Counted from the first letter of the stretch, positions 34,460 to 47,813 are shown. The stretch is 64,000 nucleotides of DNA from Welwitschia mirabilis (GCA_051453625.1 JBOZIK010000001.1:143278883-143342882), one strand, 5' to 3'. Translations and numbers: made by a program. Notes: generated from the sequence alone by a model not told the origin.

Positions 34460-35560
34460 TACCTTCATCAAGTTCTTTGATTAAATCCTAAATGTATAAC
34501 TTCCATTGCTTTACAAGTTAGAAGAACTTGATAAGAAATTCTAATTTCTAAATATAGTTTTAAAATAGGTTTTAAAAGTAGATTAGTATTCCATTCTTTG
34601 TTTGTTAAATTGTTGATTTCTCCTATCAATGTTGGAACTTCAGTTAAAAGAACATACTTCTTTGAAAACCATCTCTTTACAAGTTGTTAATGTTGGACAT
34701 TCCTTAATTATATGGGAATCATCTTCACAAACTTCATAAAGGTAATAAGAATATGAGGGTTCTTATTTAATAACTTAGCATCTCATATAACTTTAGTGTA
34801 CTTATATAAAGTGGTGGTTAAAACTCTATTAAACTTAGTATGGCTAATTAGCTTATGATATTGGACTTTCTTAATATTCTTTAGCAGTTAGCCTACTAAT
34901 TTGTTTTTCTTAAGTGTTGGTTTTGACTAGGTTTTACTGATTTTCATTAATTTGCTAAATACTTCTAAGCATCCTCTAAAGTTAGTTAAGAATATTTCCT
35001 TAATAAAAAAATCTATAAGTTATCTTGTTTAACTATTAATTCCATAATATAAATATTCAATTAATTTGTCCTTAAAAATATCATTCATAGTGTTAGATGA
35101 TGCTACTATAAGAAACCTTTCATAAGTTATTGCAAAATATTTATGAGGTGGTTAAGAAAGTTTGTGAGCTCTTTTCTTCTTTGAATAAGAGAAATTTCCC
35201 TCATAAAACACTTGATAAAGGCATTTTTAACTTCTTTCCAATTTTTTAGGCTTTTTTAAAAAATCATTTTTAAACAATCTTTGGCCTATCTCTTGGGATA
35301 AAATGAAGGATCACCATGTAAGTTCTATCATTAATCTTGTTTTTCCCATTTCCTAAAGTAAGAATAATTTTCTTAATTTCAATTAAGTATTAGAATGGTT
35401 ATCATCATCTTCTCTTAAAAATGTTAAATATGAATTAAGATTTTTCAATTCTATGTCATCTCTTATAGGTAAATCAAAAGGATTTTGAACTTCAGTTTTC
35501 CTACTTATGATGATTACTTTAACATATTTGCATGTATGTTAGAATTTAAAGCCATGTTTA
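34460..35560 (-). pseudogene. gag relic of the minus-strand Ty3/gypsy element
   Basis: On the minus strand, L-K-N-W-K-E-V-K-N-A-F-I-K-C-F (about 35,250-35,200) matches the W-x-x-(L/F)-x-x-x-F-x-x-x-(F/Y)-(F/Y)-P stretch of the retrotransposon gag domain. Further on, K-L-I-E-Y-L-Y-Y-G-I with T-R and L-I-D (about 35,070-35,000) matches L-(I/L)-Q-x-F-Y-x-G-L-x-P-x-x-R-x-x-(I/V)-D. A frameshift separates the two. Orientation and order fit the protease relic at 30.7-31.0 kb, so I treat them as one element split by the copia insertion. Confidence 0.6.
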
Positions 35561-35599
35561 AAGAATAAAGACAACTCTTCAAATGGATATTAGAAGTGA

Positions 35600-37440
35600 T
35601 TTTTAATATAAGATTAGTATGAAATGTAAATGAGTGAGGAACACTTAAGAAGCACTCTGAGCATTATCACAAATAAAAGTAGAAAAATCATCTTATTCTA
35701 TTCTGGAAATACATTTTTCTATTTCACTCCTAGTTCTTGAATTGAAAGTAACCAAACCTTCTTTTATAGTTTCTTTAAGAAAATGGTTTTTTTAATGGTG
35801 CTTTATCATCATCCTACATGATCATAAAAATGTTAAATAAACTTCTTTACATATGAGTTATAATACTCTTCTAGATTACATGAAGTACAAAAAGTAAGTT
35901 ATAGATGTGGCAATTACTTAGAGTGCACAAATCATAATGTATAGGCAAAGTTAGTTGTAATAGTGGTAATTAATAAGTTCTTACAAGAAAAAAAAAGAAA
36001 CCAATAATAAAGGTAAGATAGAAATTGAAATGCAAACAAAAGAAGAGAAAAATGAGATATAAAGCTCTACATAAGGAAATAACCTTAAAATTAGGTTACT
36101 TGTGTAATGAAACCAATCTTTTAATTCTAAATGCTTCGCTAGAAACAATGTTAAAATGTTTCTCTTTTAAGTGTGCATCAATGAAATATATCTTCACTTA
36201 TCAATTAAACTTTTAATCTTAGCACATGACACCTGCTAGTATAGGGTGTTACCTAATTTGATAAACTAATAAAGTAAGCAAAGAAATATTAAAAGATTAA
36301 TTCATTTGAAAAGTAGACACATCAATTTTTAGTATTTTATTAAGAATAAAATTAGTAACACAAATGATGAAATGAAATTAATAAAATGCCATGAAAATAA
36401 GCATGTAATGAAATCAAAATGCATTGATCTAAATGAAATTGCATAACCAATTTTCTAAATTTTTATCACCTAAGTTAGATCTTATCCTCTATGTCAACAT
36501 TAGATTTAATCTATAATAGTATTAAATTGATTTTAACATAAATTATAAAAAAAAATAGAGAGAGAATTTGAGGGGGGAAACACTGGATTTTATTACCAAG
36601 TTTACTTCAAATGCATCTAGTTACAAACATCATTCCCTTAATGAAGAAAGCATAGCCCAATCCTAAGAAGAATTTTTTTTCATAAGTAGAGGATATTTAT
36701 AGGTTTGAATTAGTGGTTATTACTATTACACTATTGTAACTAAAGGGTAGCGGTTACAATATAAGTTTAGCAATAGATAGAATAATTATTCATTGTTTGT
36801 ATAACATCATTCATATAGGATTTGTCTTGACAAGATAGTTCGATTAGGTATCCAACCTTTCATATCTAATAGTTCACCCACTTACTACAACATTAGCCTC
36901 TTTAAATCTAACTATAAATTCATTATCACCTTCCTTCATCTAGATGATAAGAGGTGGATGAGGCTCTAAAATCCACTACTAGATTCTTGAACTATCCTAA
37001 TTTACTACTAGATTAAAGTTTTATCTTCAATGCATCAAGAATAAGATATATACTATGATCATATCAACTTGAGTAATTAATGAAAAGGTATTGGATTAAA
37101 AGCTTATCATCTTGTCAAACTTTATTATCATCCCATCGATGATTTATTAGTGATATATTAATGGGATCATGAATGGATCATGCTTAGAAAATCATCCAAA
37201 AAGTAGAAATGCTAGAAAACTATGTTATTTTTATTATTTATAATAGCAAATTATATTTTTCTATAATTCTATCAAAATTCTACTAAATAATCCTAAAACA
37301 TGCTCTATAATAATGTTAAATATGGCTAATTTAACCTCATAATCCTAAAACATGCTCTATAATAAAGACTTCATATGAAACTTCAAGGCAATACCAAGAG
37401 ACCTTTTAACATGTTATATAAGGATTAAGAAGAACTGGAT
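35600..37440. other. Unassigned AT-rich DNA
   Basis: No convincing coding region. It probably contains the 5' leader/LTR remains of the minus-strand gypsy relic and of the plus-strand copia host, but I cannot place their LTRs. A 27-bp perfect repeat, ATAATCCTAAAACATGCTCT plus seven bases, occurs at 37,287-37,313 and 37,339-37,365. Confidence 0.5.
37287..37365. repeat. 27-bp perfect direct repeat at 52-bp spacing
   Basis: The same 27 bases start at 37,287 and again at 37,339. Because it is perfect amid decayed sequence, the duplication is recent. Confidence 0.8.
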
Positions 37441-38070
37441 CTAAGGGTTCATAAAACCATTAGGTTAAGTATTCTAGATAATATTTTGTTTAATGTCATG
37501 GAGTAAGAACCTACTAGTAAATTATGGATGAAGCTATAAATCTTGTATATGGTCAAGTAACTAATAAATAAGTTATACCTAAGGTTAGAGTATATGACTT
37601 TAAAATGAAGAAATACATGTGCATAGTAGATCATTTAAATGGTCTAAATAAGCTAGTGTAACACTTATCAAGCATTGATTTAGAAATTGAGGAGGATGAT
37701 TGATTTCTTATCCTTCTTGAGTTACTTCCACCTTATGATAAGCCTCTTATAATAATTTTCTTCTATGATAAGAATTTCATAGAAATGAAAATAGTGACTA
37801 TAGCTACCCTTTTAAAGAAAAGAATGAAGATGATTAATAAAAAATAAGTTGATAAAGGCTTGATAGAGACTAGATTATATCATTAAAAGAAAGTCTAACA
37901 AGCATTCATTTAGGTCAAAGCCTAAATCTATAAAGGGAAATAAGAACAATTTAAATTATCACTATTATCATAAACAAAGGCATTTCATCAAAGAATTTAG
38001 GAAATTAAAATCAAAGGAAAAACAAACAAATGAGAAAGCACATACATGTATTTCTTCTAATAATGAATAA
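37440..38070 (+). pseudogene. gag remnant of the Tork/Tnt1-like Ty1/copia host element
   Basis: A fairly long frame (Y-D-F-K-M-K-K-Y-M-C-I-V-D-H-L-N) through L-I-L-L-E-L-L-P-P-Y-D matches the plant copia gag (UBN2-type) pattern of a short helix, then (L/I)-L-x-S-L-P-x-x-(Y/W). A zinc-knuckle remnant (H-Y-Y-H-K-Q-R-H-F-I-K-E-F) lies near 37,965; three of its cysteines are changed to H or F. No matching 5' LTR was identified upstream. Confidence 0.7.
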
Positions 38071-38109
38071 AATGTTGTTGATGATAAAAACTCTAGATAT
38101 GTGCTTACA

Positions 38110-39400
38110 TCCATACATTCACTAGTAAGGATAAATGAATTTTTGATTCAAGAGGTTCATGGCATATTATACTCATGTGATCTTTTTTTTATACATAAAA
38201 ATAAACTAACAGAAGATAGCTACTAAAGGGTCATTATTAGTATTAGCACAGTTTGAATTAAGACACATGATGAAATTGTAATAACTCTAATGAATGTAAA
38301 GCATGCACTAAAAATGAGGAGGAATATTATGTCTTCTAGATTCTTAGATGTACTTGGTTTCAATTTTTTTTAAGATAATAATACACTAAAAATTGTTAAG
38401 GGATTCGTTAAGACAATGAAAGATATAAAGAAAGGCAATATCTACAAGTTGCTAAAAGGCATAGTCATAGGTGATGATGATACTTTAGATGGAGATACTA
38501 CCATATTAATGTTGTAGCATAGATGTATTAAACATATTAGTGAATCAAGATTAAAGAAGTTAATGTAGAAAAAACTTCTTCCATGACTACAAAAGATATA
38601 GTATGATTTCTATGAATATTGTATTTATGGGAAGCTATACAAGCTAAAGTTTGCTATGAATTTAATAACAAGTAGATATGTCCTAGATTTAGTTCATAAT
38701 AAGGTTTGGATTCCATTTCTTTGAGCTTTATTAGAAGGTAAATAGTTCTTCATTACCTTCATTCATGTTAAATTAAGAAAGTTACAAAAATTTTATCTTG
38801 AAGATAACTCTAAATATTTTCAAAACTTTAAAGAATTTAAGGGTCAAGTAGAGAGAAGTACTAGGAAGAATATCAAATTTTTTCATTAATCACGATAAAG
38901 AATACATCTTGAAAAAGTTTAAAATGTACACAAGTCAGAGAAAACCAAAAGGCACCTTATAGTTATAGGTACTCTATAATAAAATAATGTTATAAAATGA
39001 ATGAATAGTATGCCTCTCAAATGTGCTAAAAGCATGACAAACTTGATCCAAGTGGAGAAAGGCTTATAGATGTAGGTAATACACATAGCCTATTACTTAG
39101 TAAATATGATATCATCACTTTTAATTAATGCTAAGACTTTNNNNNNNNNNTGTGGATTGGTTTTCTAACAAGATATGGACATCTCATTGCCTTTGGTTAT
39201 CCAACATATGTTCATATTTCATATGTTTAAAGAAGTAAGCTACATTCAAAATTTAAAAAGTACATCTTTCTTCAACATGCATAAGCAAACCAAGGGTTTA
39301 GGATGTGAAATCCTATTTCAAGAAAGAACTTATCCAATAGATATGTCATCTTTAATGAATCAGCCATTTTGAAAGAGAAAAAGTGAGATAATGGTTTACA
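38110..39400 (+). pseudogene. Protease, GAG-pre-integrase and integrase of the Tork/Tnt1-like host element
   Basis: The protease site F-D-S-R-G-S-W-H (normally D-S-G-x-S-x-H) is near 38,137. The pre-integrase zinc region follows at 38.5-38.65 kb (H-I-S-E-S-R-L-K-K-L then Y-C-I-Y-G-K). The integrase C-terminal end is clear at 39.18-39.37 kb: F-G-Y-P-T-Y-V-H-I, K-K-Y-I-F-L, W-like N-P-I-S-R-K and V-I-F-N-E-S-A. These match Tnt1-94-type copia polyproteins. A 10-N gap sits at 39,141-39,150, and stops and frameshifts are frequent. Confidence 0.75.
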
Positions 39401-39599
39401 AAGATTATATTAAAATGAATAATGCTAATGGAAATGATGACTAAGATAACTTTGATGATGTTAAGTAATAAGAAGCTACAAATATGAAAATTAAGGTGGA
39501 ATAATCTCAACCTTAGGTGGAGCTTTAAAGATCTTCAACACCTAAAAATGGTGTTTTATCTATTAATTATAATGATAAACATCTATTTTTATCATTAAT

Positions 39600-40190
39600 T
39601 ACTAAAGTAAATGAGCTAATGTCTTATCAAAAGGTTCTAAAAGTTTCTTACAAGGATAAGTGACATGCAATGATGAAAGAAGAGATGCAAGTTAGTAAAA
39701 CTTCCAAAATAAAGAAAGCCCATAGATTATAAATGGCATTTCAAAATAAAATGTGCTACATCTAAGTCAATTGATTAGTTCAAAATAATACTAGTTCCTA
39801 AAGGTTATCCTTAGAATATGAGGATAGATTTCTTTGATTTCCTTACACTAGTGGTAAAGTTGATATTAATCCAAGTGATTTTTGTGTTAGTTGCATTAGA
39901 GGATCTTAAGTTAGAATAGATGAACATAAAAACTACATTCTTACATGACAAAATTGAAGAAGATATCTATATGAAGTAACCATCAGAATTCATGGTAAAA
40001 GGCAAAGAAAATGTTGTCTATAAGGTAAATATGTCATAGTATAGATTAAAGAAAATTCCTAGGTAGTGGTAAAAAATTTTGATTTCTTCATGAGTAAAAC
40101 TAATTTCCAAAGGAGTTCTATAGATACCTATGCATATAACAGAAAGTATGAAGATGGTAGCTTCATTAGTTTAATCCTATATGTGGATGA
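39600..40190 (+). pseudogene. N-terminal reverse transcriptase of the Tork/Tnt1-like host, cut at Y-V-D-D
   Basis: Motifs in order are A-M-M-K-E-E-M at about 39,670, K-T-T-F-L-H-D-K-I-E-E-D-I-Y-M-K near 39,945 (normally K-T-A-F-L-H-G-x-L-x-E-x-I-Y-M) and G-K-E-N-V-V-Y-K-V near 40,007. The last is S-L-I-L-Y-V-D-D at 40,165-40,190. The 12-kb SIRE-like element enters within the second aspartate codon region, and the RT resumes with D-D-M-L-I-I at 52,147. Confidence 0.85.
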
Positions 40191-41312
40191 TGAAGGATCT
40201 AGAACCCTGGGTGAAAGGGGAAGGGGGTAATTGGGGTGAGTAGATTTTACAATATTAACTTTACCCCTTAAATGTCACATTAGAAATATTTGTGAATTTG
40301 AATTAAGAACCTAACTATTATTAAATAAGATCATATGAATGAAAGAGCATGAAAATAACTAAAATAGAAAATACAAAAAATGAGTACTAGACACAATGAT
40401 TTATAATGGTTTGGGAAAATTTCCCATTTCACTCTCAGTTGTCAACTTTAATCTTAAGATGATCTAGATCCTTGTTTCTTTCTTTCTAGGTTTTTAGATC
40501 AATCTACAATCTTTACAAATGGATGCTTTTAGTGAGATTAGTATACCTAAAACCACTAGATCTACTAGATCTCAAGTACAATAATGTCAAAGTACACTAT
40601 TTGAAAGGAAGTTTACAAATACAAGTTCATATAGTGTAGTTACTTAAGTAATCAATAACAATAGTACAAGAGTGTCCTTTTTTCTTTTGATCAATCAATA
40701 TCTTATTGAAGATTTTAATTCATTTGGCTTAAATAGAAGATAGATTTTTAAGATTTGTAAATGAATCTAATACTCCAGTATTTAAAAAATAAGGAGATAA
40801 AGGCTAGGAAAATAAACTGAATTTTTTTTTTTGCTATGAATAGTCAACCCCTTGAAGTAGTCATTCGACCTCATTGATTATCATCACTAAAGTCAGTCAA
40901 TCTTGTATTTTCTTAGTCAATTTAATTTTCTTATGTCTCATAGTTTGGTTAACCCCATTAGAATCTGTTAACTGCTTTCAGTTCAAGTTTAGTTGATCCC
41001 ATTTCAATTCGATCGACCACTTATCAATTTGATATGAAAAATATTTTCAACATAGGTCTAGTTAATCCCTTTAGGATTTGGTCTACTCCTTTGATAAATT
41101 GATTAAATTATGTTTGATCTAAGTCTGATCAGCCCCTCTGGGATCCAATCAACTTCTTAGTAGCTTGATTAGAATTTAAGTTCTAACAAAGTAAGTAAAA
41201 ATCGTTGTATTAGTTCTAATCTATAAAAACTTTAATTTTCTAAAATGTTTACAACATATTACACTACACCAAGTTTTTTAGTTTTCCATCAACTTGGTAA
41301 TATAGCTTAACA
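40191..41312 (-). repeat. 3' LTR of the SIRE-like element
   Basis: 1122 bp, plus-strand start TGAAGGATCTAGAACCCT, end AGCTTAACA. The half nearest 41.0 kb is dense in words such as TTGGTTAACCCC, TAGTTGATCCC and CGATCGACC, a degenerate GTCAAC/GATCAA repeat also seen in the related LTRs at 31.6 and 33.4 kb. Confidence 0.9.
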
Positions 41313-41324
41313 CTCTTTCCTTTT
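41313..41324 (-). other. Polypurine tract of the SIRE-like element
   Basis: Minus-strand AAAAGGAAAGAG abuts the 3' LTR (TGTTAAGC). It is the expected start site for plus-strand DNA synthesis and fixes the element's orientation. Confidence 0.8.
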
Positions 41325-44300
41325 AACATTAATGGAAAACTATAATTAAGAAAAAAAGGCTTTTATAGAAAAATCCACCTCATGATATGCCCACCAAAAA
41401 ATCATGAAGTATAATTAACTATAACAACAACATTTTTATTCAATACAAGTATTCATCATGTTTTTGAAAAGATAAGAATTAGAAATATTTTAGAGGTATA
41501 TTTTGTAGAAAATATATCATTCATTACTTTTAACAAAGTAAGTAGTACAACTAATATCAACTAATAAACTACAACTGAGTTACAATAATCATGCTTTAGA
41601 AAAAATCATAAAATACTTTCTCTTTTTAATTTGAATTAAAAATAAATACTATTTTCTTCTCCTTTTAACATCAATGATAAAGAAGAGAAAAATAACAATA
41701 GATAAAGAAACTAATCTGACTCTTTATTTTTCTCAAATTCTTCTTTAAAATCTAAGTCATCCTGTTCTTCTTCTTTTGTCACTTGATGCTAAGAGCTATC
41801 AGCCTCCTCAAAAGTATCCACAATTTTATATCTACCTACAATAAGAATCTCCTTTATGTGACATGTACATGAATCGAGCCTCTTTAGGTACAATAAAGTT
41901 TCTTCAAGTTAGGCCTATTTAGAAGAAGGAGATTTAGAGGATTTTTTGATCCCAGAAAAAATATGCATACATGACAATGTGGTACATCCAATGGAAGACA
42001 TGGGGGTTAATTTTTGAAGTTTAGGATGCATTTAGATCCTAAAATAGCAATATATGTTTGCAACCATGATAGAGTAAGGAAGAGCTTAAGTCTATGTTGC
42101 ACTACCAATTTGTGGTTATTTGATGAGGTTTTATGAGTTATTTTGCAGGACTTTTATACAGGTTAGATGAAATTCTGATGATTTTGGAGATATAAGAAGA
42201 AATCTCAAAAAAGTGTAATTCTTATCCAAATTTTATGTAATAAAGGTACTTTCTAATGCACTGAGCTTTGAAGAAGAATTATTAACAAAAATGATTAATT
42301 CTCTTCAAGAAAATGATCAAAGAAGACCATCATCCCTACCATTGTCCTCACAATAGGCAGGATGATGACTACTAATGTGGACTACTGAATCACTATTGAG
42401 TCATCCTTCTAAGTCATATTTTAAAATGTGTTTTCATTCCCCATGTCATCCAAATAATAGTCAAGATGACATTGACATGTAACTGGCATTGATCGTGACC
42501 CTTGATCGTTTCGTCTATTTCTGAGTTGTAAATAAGCATGCCTTTCCACACCTACCATTTATCCTTTTTTGCTGTGAATTATTATAAATAAACCTCCCTT
42601 TGACTATCCTGCTCATATTCATTGCACCAGAAATTTTCATGATAGGAGATCGAAGGGCAAGAGATTCATCTTAAGCATTGCAAAAAGATGTGCACTTGGT
42701 GAAGGGCTATGTATCCTCCATTAAGACCCCATTGTTTTGTAACGAAGATTCTTATTACTTTTTAATATAAAAACCTTATTTTGTTTTGTTTTCATATTTG
42801 CATGTTAGTTTCTTTGATGATCCTTATAGTCTATGTTGCTCTTGATCTATTGACAATTTCTTGGATAATATAGATTATTAAGGACAGTCTCTGTTAAGGT
42901 TGAAAGCAAGTAGTTTTAGTTCATTTTTCATTTTCATTTAGAATAGTTGCATCTTGTATTGTACATTATACTTCATTTCCTTGCATTTTTTATTTATTTC
43001 TAGTTCCTATATTCTACTACCTAATTCTCATACTTATAGACTTCAACGTGAATATGACATTTTAGGTCTACTCCCACTATACTAGTATAATGTATTGTAT
43101 AAGATATCTATTTTAATTATAAATTATATCATCTCTTTGAATGTAAAAACTTTCACAAATACACATCGCGACACTTATGATACTTTAGCTAAAAGATCAT
43201 ATTCTTAAGAATGATGATAGAAGCATCAATGGATTGATGTATTCCCACCAAATACAAAAGATAAGAACAAGAGTTTGAGATCTCATCATGATAATTACTA
43301 ATAGGTAAAAAGTTGTAGGTAAAAACTAAATAAAGAAAATAATATTTAAAAATGAGATGGAAGGTGAAAAGGATGGTTTTATACAAAATGAATTTACCAT
43401 AGAGCTCCTTGCTAACTTCCATCTTATCCTCCATGAAGTCATCTAAGGCCAAAACTCCTCATAATTTCCTATAAGAAGACTTGTAATACAGGCTATTATA
43501 TCTAGAATAACTCTTATTCTCTTTTCCAAAATAAGTTTCAAAAGGATAGAAGAATCCACATTTTAAGATTCATTACAATAAAACATGAAAATAAGAAAAG
43601 ATTAAGAAAACCTAGAAACCTCAAGGAAATAAGAAATATCTAGATCATTAAGTAACTTACCATATCTTTAAGCTCTTTAAGCTCTCCTGAAGCTACTAGC
43701 CTCTCCTGATAGACAAGTTTCTTTTTAAACTTCTCAAAAAACCTATCTAAGGCTTCATCTAATATTTTTTAAGTAGAAATAACCTAAATCTTTACTTGCT
43801 GCCTCTTTTTGTATTACTCTTTTTAAGGATCCTTCTACAATGAAGACACATGGCATTTGTTAAATTCTAAATAAGGATGAAAGAAACTAATAAAAAGTAA
43901 AAAAGATGGGGAGACAAGTGGAAATCTAGGTAGGTATGATTCCAAAATGATTTTATATGGAGGAATAAATAAGTTAAATCTAAGAAAAAAATTGGATCCA
44001 CTATCTTTATTCCACACCTAATCCTATAGGTTTGGTTGATCAAATTATTATCTAGTTGACCCATTAAGATGAAGGTCAAAAAATGTTTTTAGGTTGGATT
44101 GAATAGGACTTTAGTCTAATTGACTCAACTTGTTTCAGATTTTATTGAAAAAGTCTAAGTGACTGGGTTAAATTTGGTCAATTAACTTCTTTAGGTCTAG
44201 TTGATTGAATTAGAAATTTGGTCAAATGTCCTACTTTCAGTTGGAGGATGGAGAAATAACCCCTAGTTCATGATGAAAATTTAAAAATTTATTAAAGTTC

Positions 44301-44500
44301 ATGGGCTTCATAAATATATTAGCTAATTGTTAATTAGTGTTAATAAAATTCATGGAAATATTACATTTTTCTACTTAGTGTCTAAGAAAATGATGTTTAA
44401 GTTTAATATGTTTAGTGTGAGAATACTGAACAAGGTTTTTCAAGGTGTTAATTTCACTCATATTATTACAAAAAATTGGTACCTAACCATAGCTAACTTA
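41325..44500 (-). pseudogene. Long 3' tail of the SIRE-like element after RNase H
   Basis: About 3.2 kb lies between RNase H and the polypurine tract, far more than in simple copia elements and typical of the SIRE/Maximus lineage, which carries an extra 3' ORF. The clearest frame (43,452-43,189, 87 codons) starts M-A-L-D-D-F-M-E-D-K-M-E-V and then becomes hydrophobic; two further hydrophobic frames overlap near 43.9 kb. An acidic E/D/K-rich end near 41.72-41.8 kb (T-F-E-E-A-D-S-S, E-E-E-Q-D-D-L-D) also matches the deleted relative at 32.8 kb. Near 44.02-44.25 kb the DNA resembles the GTCAA-rich part of the LTRs. No intact protein remains. Confidence 0.55.
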
Positions 44501-44559
44501 AAATTCTTTAAGCATTTCTTTCACCCATAGAAGATGTGTACAATAACTTTCTACTACTA

Positions 44560-46060
44560 TATATTTTGCTTTTACTATGGAGTGAGAACTAGAATTTTGC
44601 TTCTTCCTTGCCCATCTTATAAAGAATAATCTTAAAAAAAATTAATTTATAGTGATTCTTTTTTAATCACCTTTGCATCCAACCCTGTCTGCATCACTAA
44701 AACCTGCAACTTCAAAAGAAGTTCTTACAAGATATCATAGCCCATAGTTATTCATACCTTTTATATACCTTATGATTCTTTTGGTAGCTTGAAGGTGAGA
44801 TTACATTGATTCAATCTAATATTTATCACATGCAACAATACTAAACATTATGTCAAGTTTGCTAGCAGTTAAGTATAATAAGCTTCCTATCATGCTCCTA
44901 TAATGTTTTTGATCCACCAATTTTCAAAGATCATTAAAACTGACTTTACATGAAGTTAACATAAGAGTATAGGTTGATTTTGCATTTTCAAGTATAAATC
45001 ACATAATAAATTGATTAATCAACTCCTTTGTGTATTTTAATTAAGAGATTGAAATACTATGTTTTATTTTTTTAATTTATAAACAAGAAACATGCTTCCT
45101 TCATCAAGCATATTCATCTCAAAGTGTGTTGTTATAATATTAGAAAACTCTTTTAAGAGATCCTTCCTTAGGACTCAAAAAATTATATCATTAACATATC
45201 TCTAAATGAGAATAAAATCTTGCTTAAGTTTCTTAATAAAGAGAGTTTTATCCACTATTCTATGGATATAAACATTTTCTTTAAGAAATATTATTGATTT
45301 TTCATATGTCATCCTAGGTGTCTATTTTAAGTCATAAAAATCTTTTTTAAGTTTATAAACATGGTTTGGTTTATGTAGATCTATAAATCCTATTGGTTGC
45401 TCCATGTATACTTCTTTGTTGAGAGTTCCATTTAAAAAGGCAGTTTTTACATCCATTTAGAATAATTTAAAAATTTTGAAGGCTACATAGGAAAGAAACA
45501 TTTTAATGCTATCCAATCTTACCACAAGAGCAAATTTGTCTCCTACATCAATCCCTTTAATCTAATAATAGGCTTGAGCCACTAATCTAGCTTTGTTATT
45601 AATCACATTTTTGTATTTATCATAGTTGTTCTTAAATATTTATTTTGTTCTGGTTATGTTCTGATCCTTTATTATTTCTACTAATTTCCAAATATCATTT
45701 CTTTTAAATTGTTGTAATTCTTCTTGCATTGCCATCATTGATTCTTCATGAATTTCAGTCTCTTCATATTTCTTGGGTTCAATTTGAGAGACATAACAAA
45801 CGTGAGCACAAAATTTTTTAATCAAATTTCCTATTTGCATTCTTGAGTTCACATCTCCAATAATTGAGTCAAGAGGGTGATCTTTCAGTTCTTTGACTTT
45901 CTTGGGAATTACCTCTTGCATTGTTTCCTCTTCTTTTACATTTGTGAATTCCTTAAACATTAAGATACTTAGGGAGATATCTTCTTCACTACTTGAACAA
46001 AGAGGTTTGATACCGACGCCATCTATTTGCACATTTATGGACTGTTCCACCATTAGACTT
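44560..46060 (-). pseudogene. Reverse transcriptase and RNase H of the SIRE-like element
   Basis: On the minus strand a 137-codon frame (46,053-45,640) covers the region before RT and its start: A-M-Q-E-E-L-Q-Q-F-K-R-N-D-I-W-K-L-V matches the M-x-E-E-L-x-Q-F-x-R-N-x-V-W-x-L-V motif of copia RT. It continues with [29 protein letters not shown] and R-Y-V-N-D-I-I-F, the decayed Y-V-D-D-I-I-F. RNase H pieces follow near 44.7-44.9 kb (S-M-I-G-S-L-L-Y-L-T, G-F-S-D-A-D). Stops become frequent after 45,640. Confidence 0.85.
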
Positions 46061-46099
46061 CATCTGTTGAAAACTCTATAAGCTCTACTTTTGGTTGAA

Positions 46100-47813
46100 T
46101 ATCCAAGAAAAATTATTTCAATCAGCCTTAGACTCAAAGTTGCTCAAATGTTTTCTATCTTTCAAAATAAAACACTTACTTACAAAAACTTTAAAATAAG
46201 ATACATTTGGCTTTCTTCCTTTCCAAAGCTCATAAGGGGTTTCATTCATTCTAGGTCTTAGATATACTCTGTTGATAATGTAACATGCATTACTCATTGC
46301 TTCAGCCCAAAAGGTTTTGGATACCTCTTTATCATTTAGCATTGTTCTTGCCATCTCTTGAAGGACCTTGTTTTTCCTTTCTGCTACTCCATTTTGCTGT
46401 GGGGTTTTTGGTGCTGAAAATTGATATTCTATACCATTTTTCATGCTCAAAATGATGGTTTTCAAATCCCCCTCCATGATTGCTTCTAGTTCGTTTAATA
46501 GTGTACCCTTTTGAATTCTGAATTTTATTACAGATTTCAAGACAATTTTTGAAAGTTTCACCCTTGTTTCCTAGGAAAGCAATCTAAGTGAATCTAAAGA
46601 AGTCATCCACCATTGTCGAAGTATCATTGTCCTCTCAGGCTTGTGGTTTGAATAGGATCTACCAAGTCCATGTGAACAAGTTCAAGGAGCATTGTTGTGA
46701 AAACTAAGTTTTTACTCTTATGGGAGGTTCTTATTTGTTTTTCCTTTTTGACACGCATCACACAACCCATGTTTATCACTATTGATCTTAGATATTCCTC
46801 TCACCATTTCCTTTTAATGATGGTTTTAAGAGGATCCTAGTTTACGTGACATAACCGTTGGTGCGATAACTCTTCTTGGCTTATATAAGAAAAATGACAA
46901 ACAGAAGAAGGTTGATCAAAACTATAAACGCTGTCTATTCTATTTGCTTTAAGAAGAACTTCATTTGTTTTATCATGTCTAACTTTACATTTGTTATAAT
47001 AAAAAATAATTTTATGACCTTTATCACAAATCTGACTAATATTAAGCAAATTATGTTTAGGACTATTTAATACAAAACTTCATTAATTTTAGGCATGTTA
47101 CCTTCACCGATACCAACAATGCCTTCAATTTCTGCCTTTCCATCATCACCAAAAGTTACTTCTCCTTTATCAATATCATCTAAGTGCTAGAAACATGATT
47201 TGTCACTTGTCATGTGCCAAGAACAACCATTATACAAATACCAACTTCTTCCACTTGACGCCTTAAACTCTATTTGAATTAACAAGCTTTTCAAATTGTC
47301 AGTCCTTACCCACTTAGTCCTTTTAGACTATTGTGGTACAAAGGTTTAAGAAATAAATTTAAATGGAGAAGTGCTAGTATGATTTGAAAATAGCATTACC
47401 TTTTTAATTTGCAAAATCATTTTGAGTGACATGCTTTTCCACAAAAATGCCAAGTAATCATGAACAACTAGCTTTTGGGAGGTAGATCCAATACCTCTTT
47501 TGTAATGGACTGATTTTTCTATTCCAAGCATCTGTTTCAATTTACTAGAACTGTTAGAAAATTTATTTACAAAATGAGACAAAGTTTTTACCTCTTAAAT
47601 CAGCTCCGTGTTCTCTGTTTAGATCATCTTGTATTTGGCCTCCAATACTTCCTTTTCCTTGTTTAGAGCCTTTACTATTTTATTTAGTTCATTGATCCGA
47701 TTTGCTAGCTTTTCACATTCTGAATACAGCTCTTGGCAGGTGTCTTCTAACTTTTCTTCTCCTTCCTCTATAATGTCTAAATCATCTGGTTCAGTTGAAT
47801 AAGACCCCTCTTT
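46100..47813 (-). pseudogene. Pol copy 2: spacer coiled coil, GAG-pre-integrase and integrase (better preserved)
   Basis: On the minus strand, from 47,813: an E/K/N-rich helical stretch (E-E-G-E-E-K-L-E-D-T-C-Q-E-L) of the gag-pol spacer. Next is the pre-integrase domain (47,049-46,837: V-R-H-D-K-T, S-H-Q-R-L-C-H-V-N). The integrase core shows R-S-N-H-G-G then, after a frameshift near 46,450, S-A-P-K-T-P-Q-Q-N-G-V-A-E-R-K-N-K with the catalytic glutamate. It ends T-P-Y-E-L-W-K-G-R-K-P-N. The 147-codon frame at 46,561-46,118 is among the longest uninterrupted transposon frames in the window. A 100-N gap (47,814-47,913) separates it from the other copy. Confidence 0.85.
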
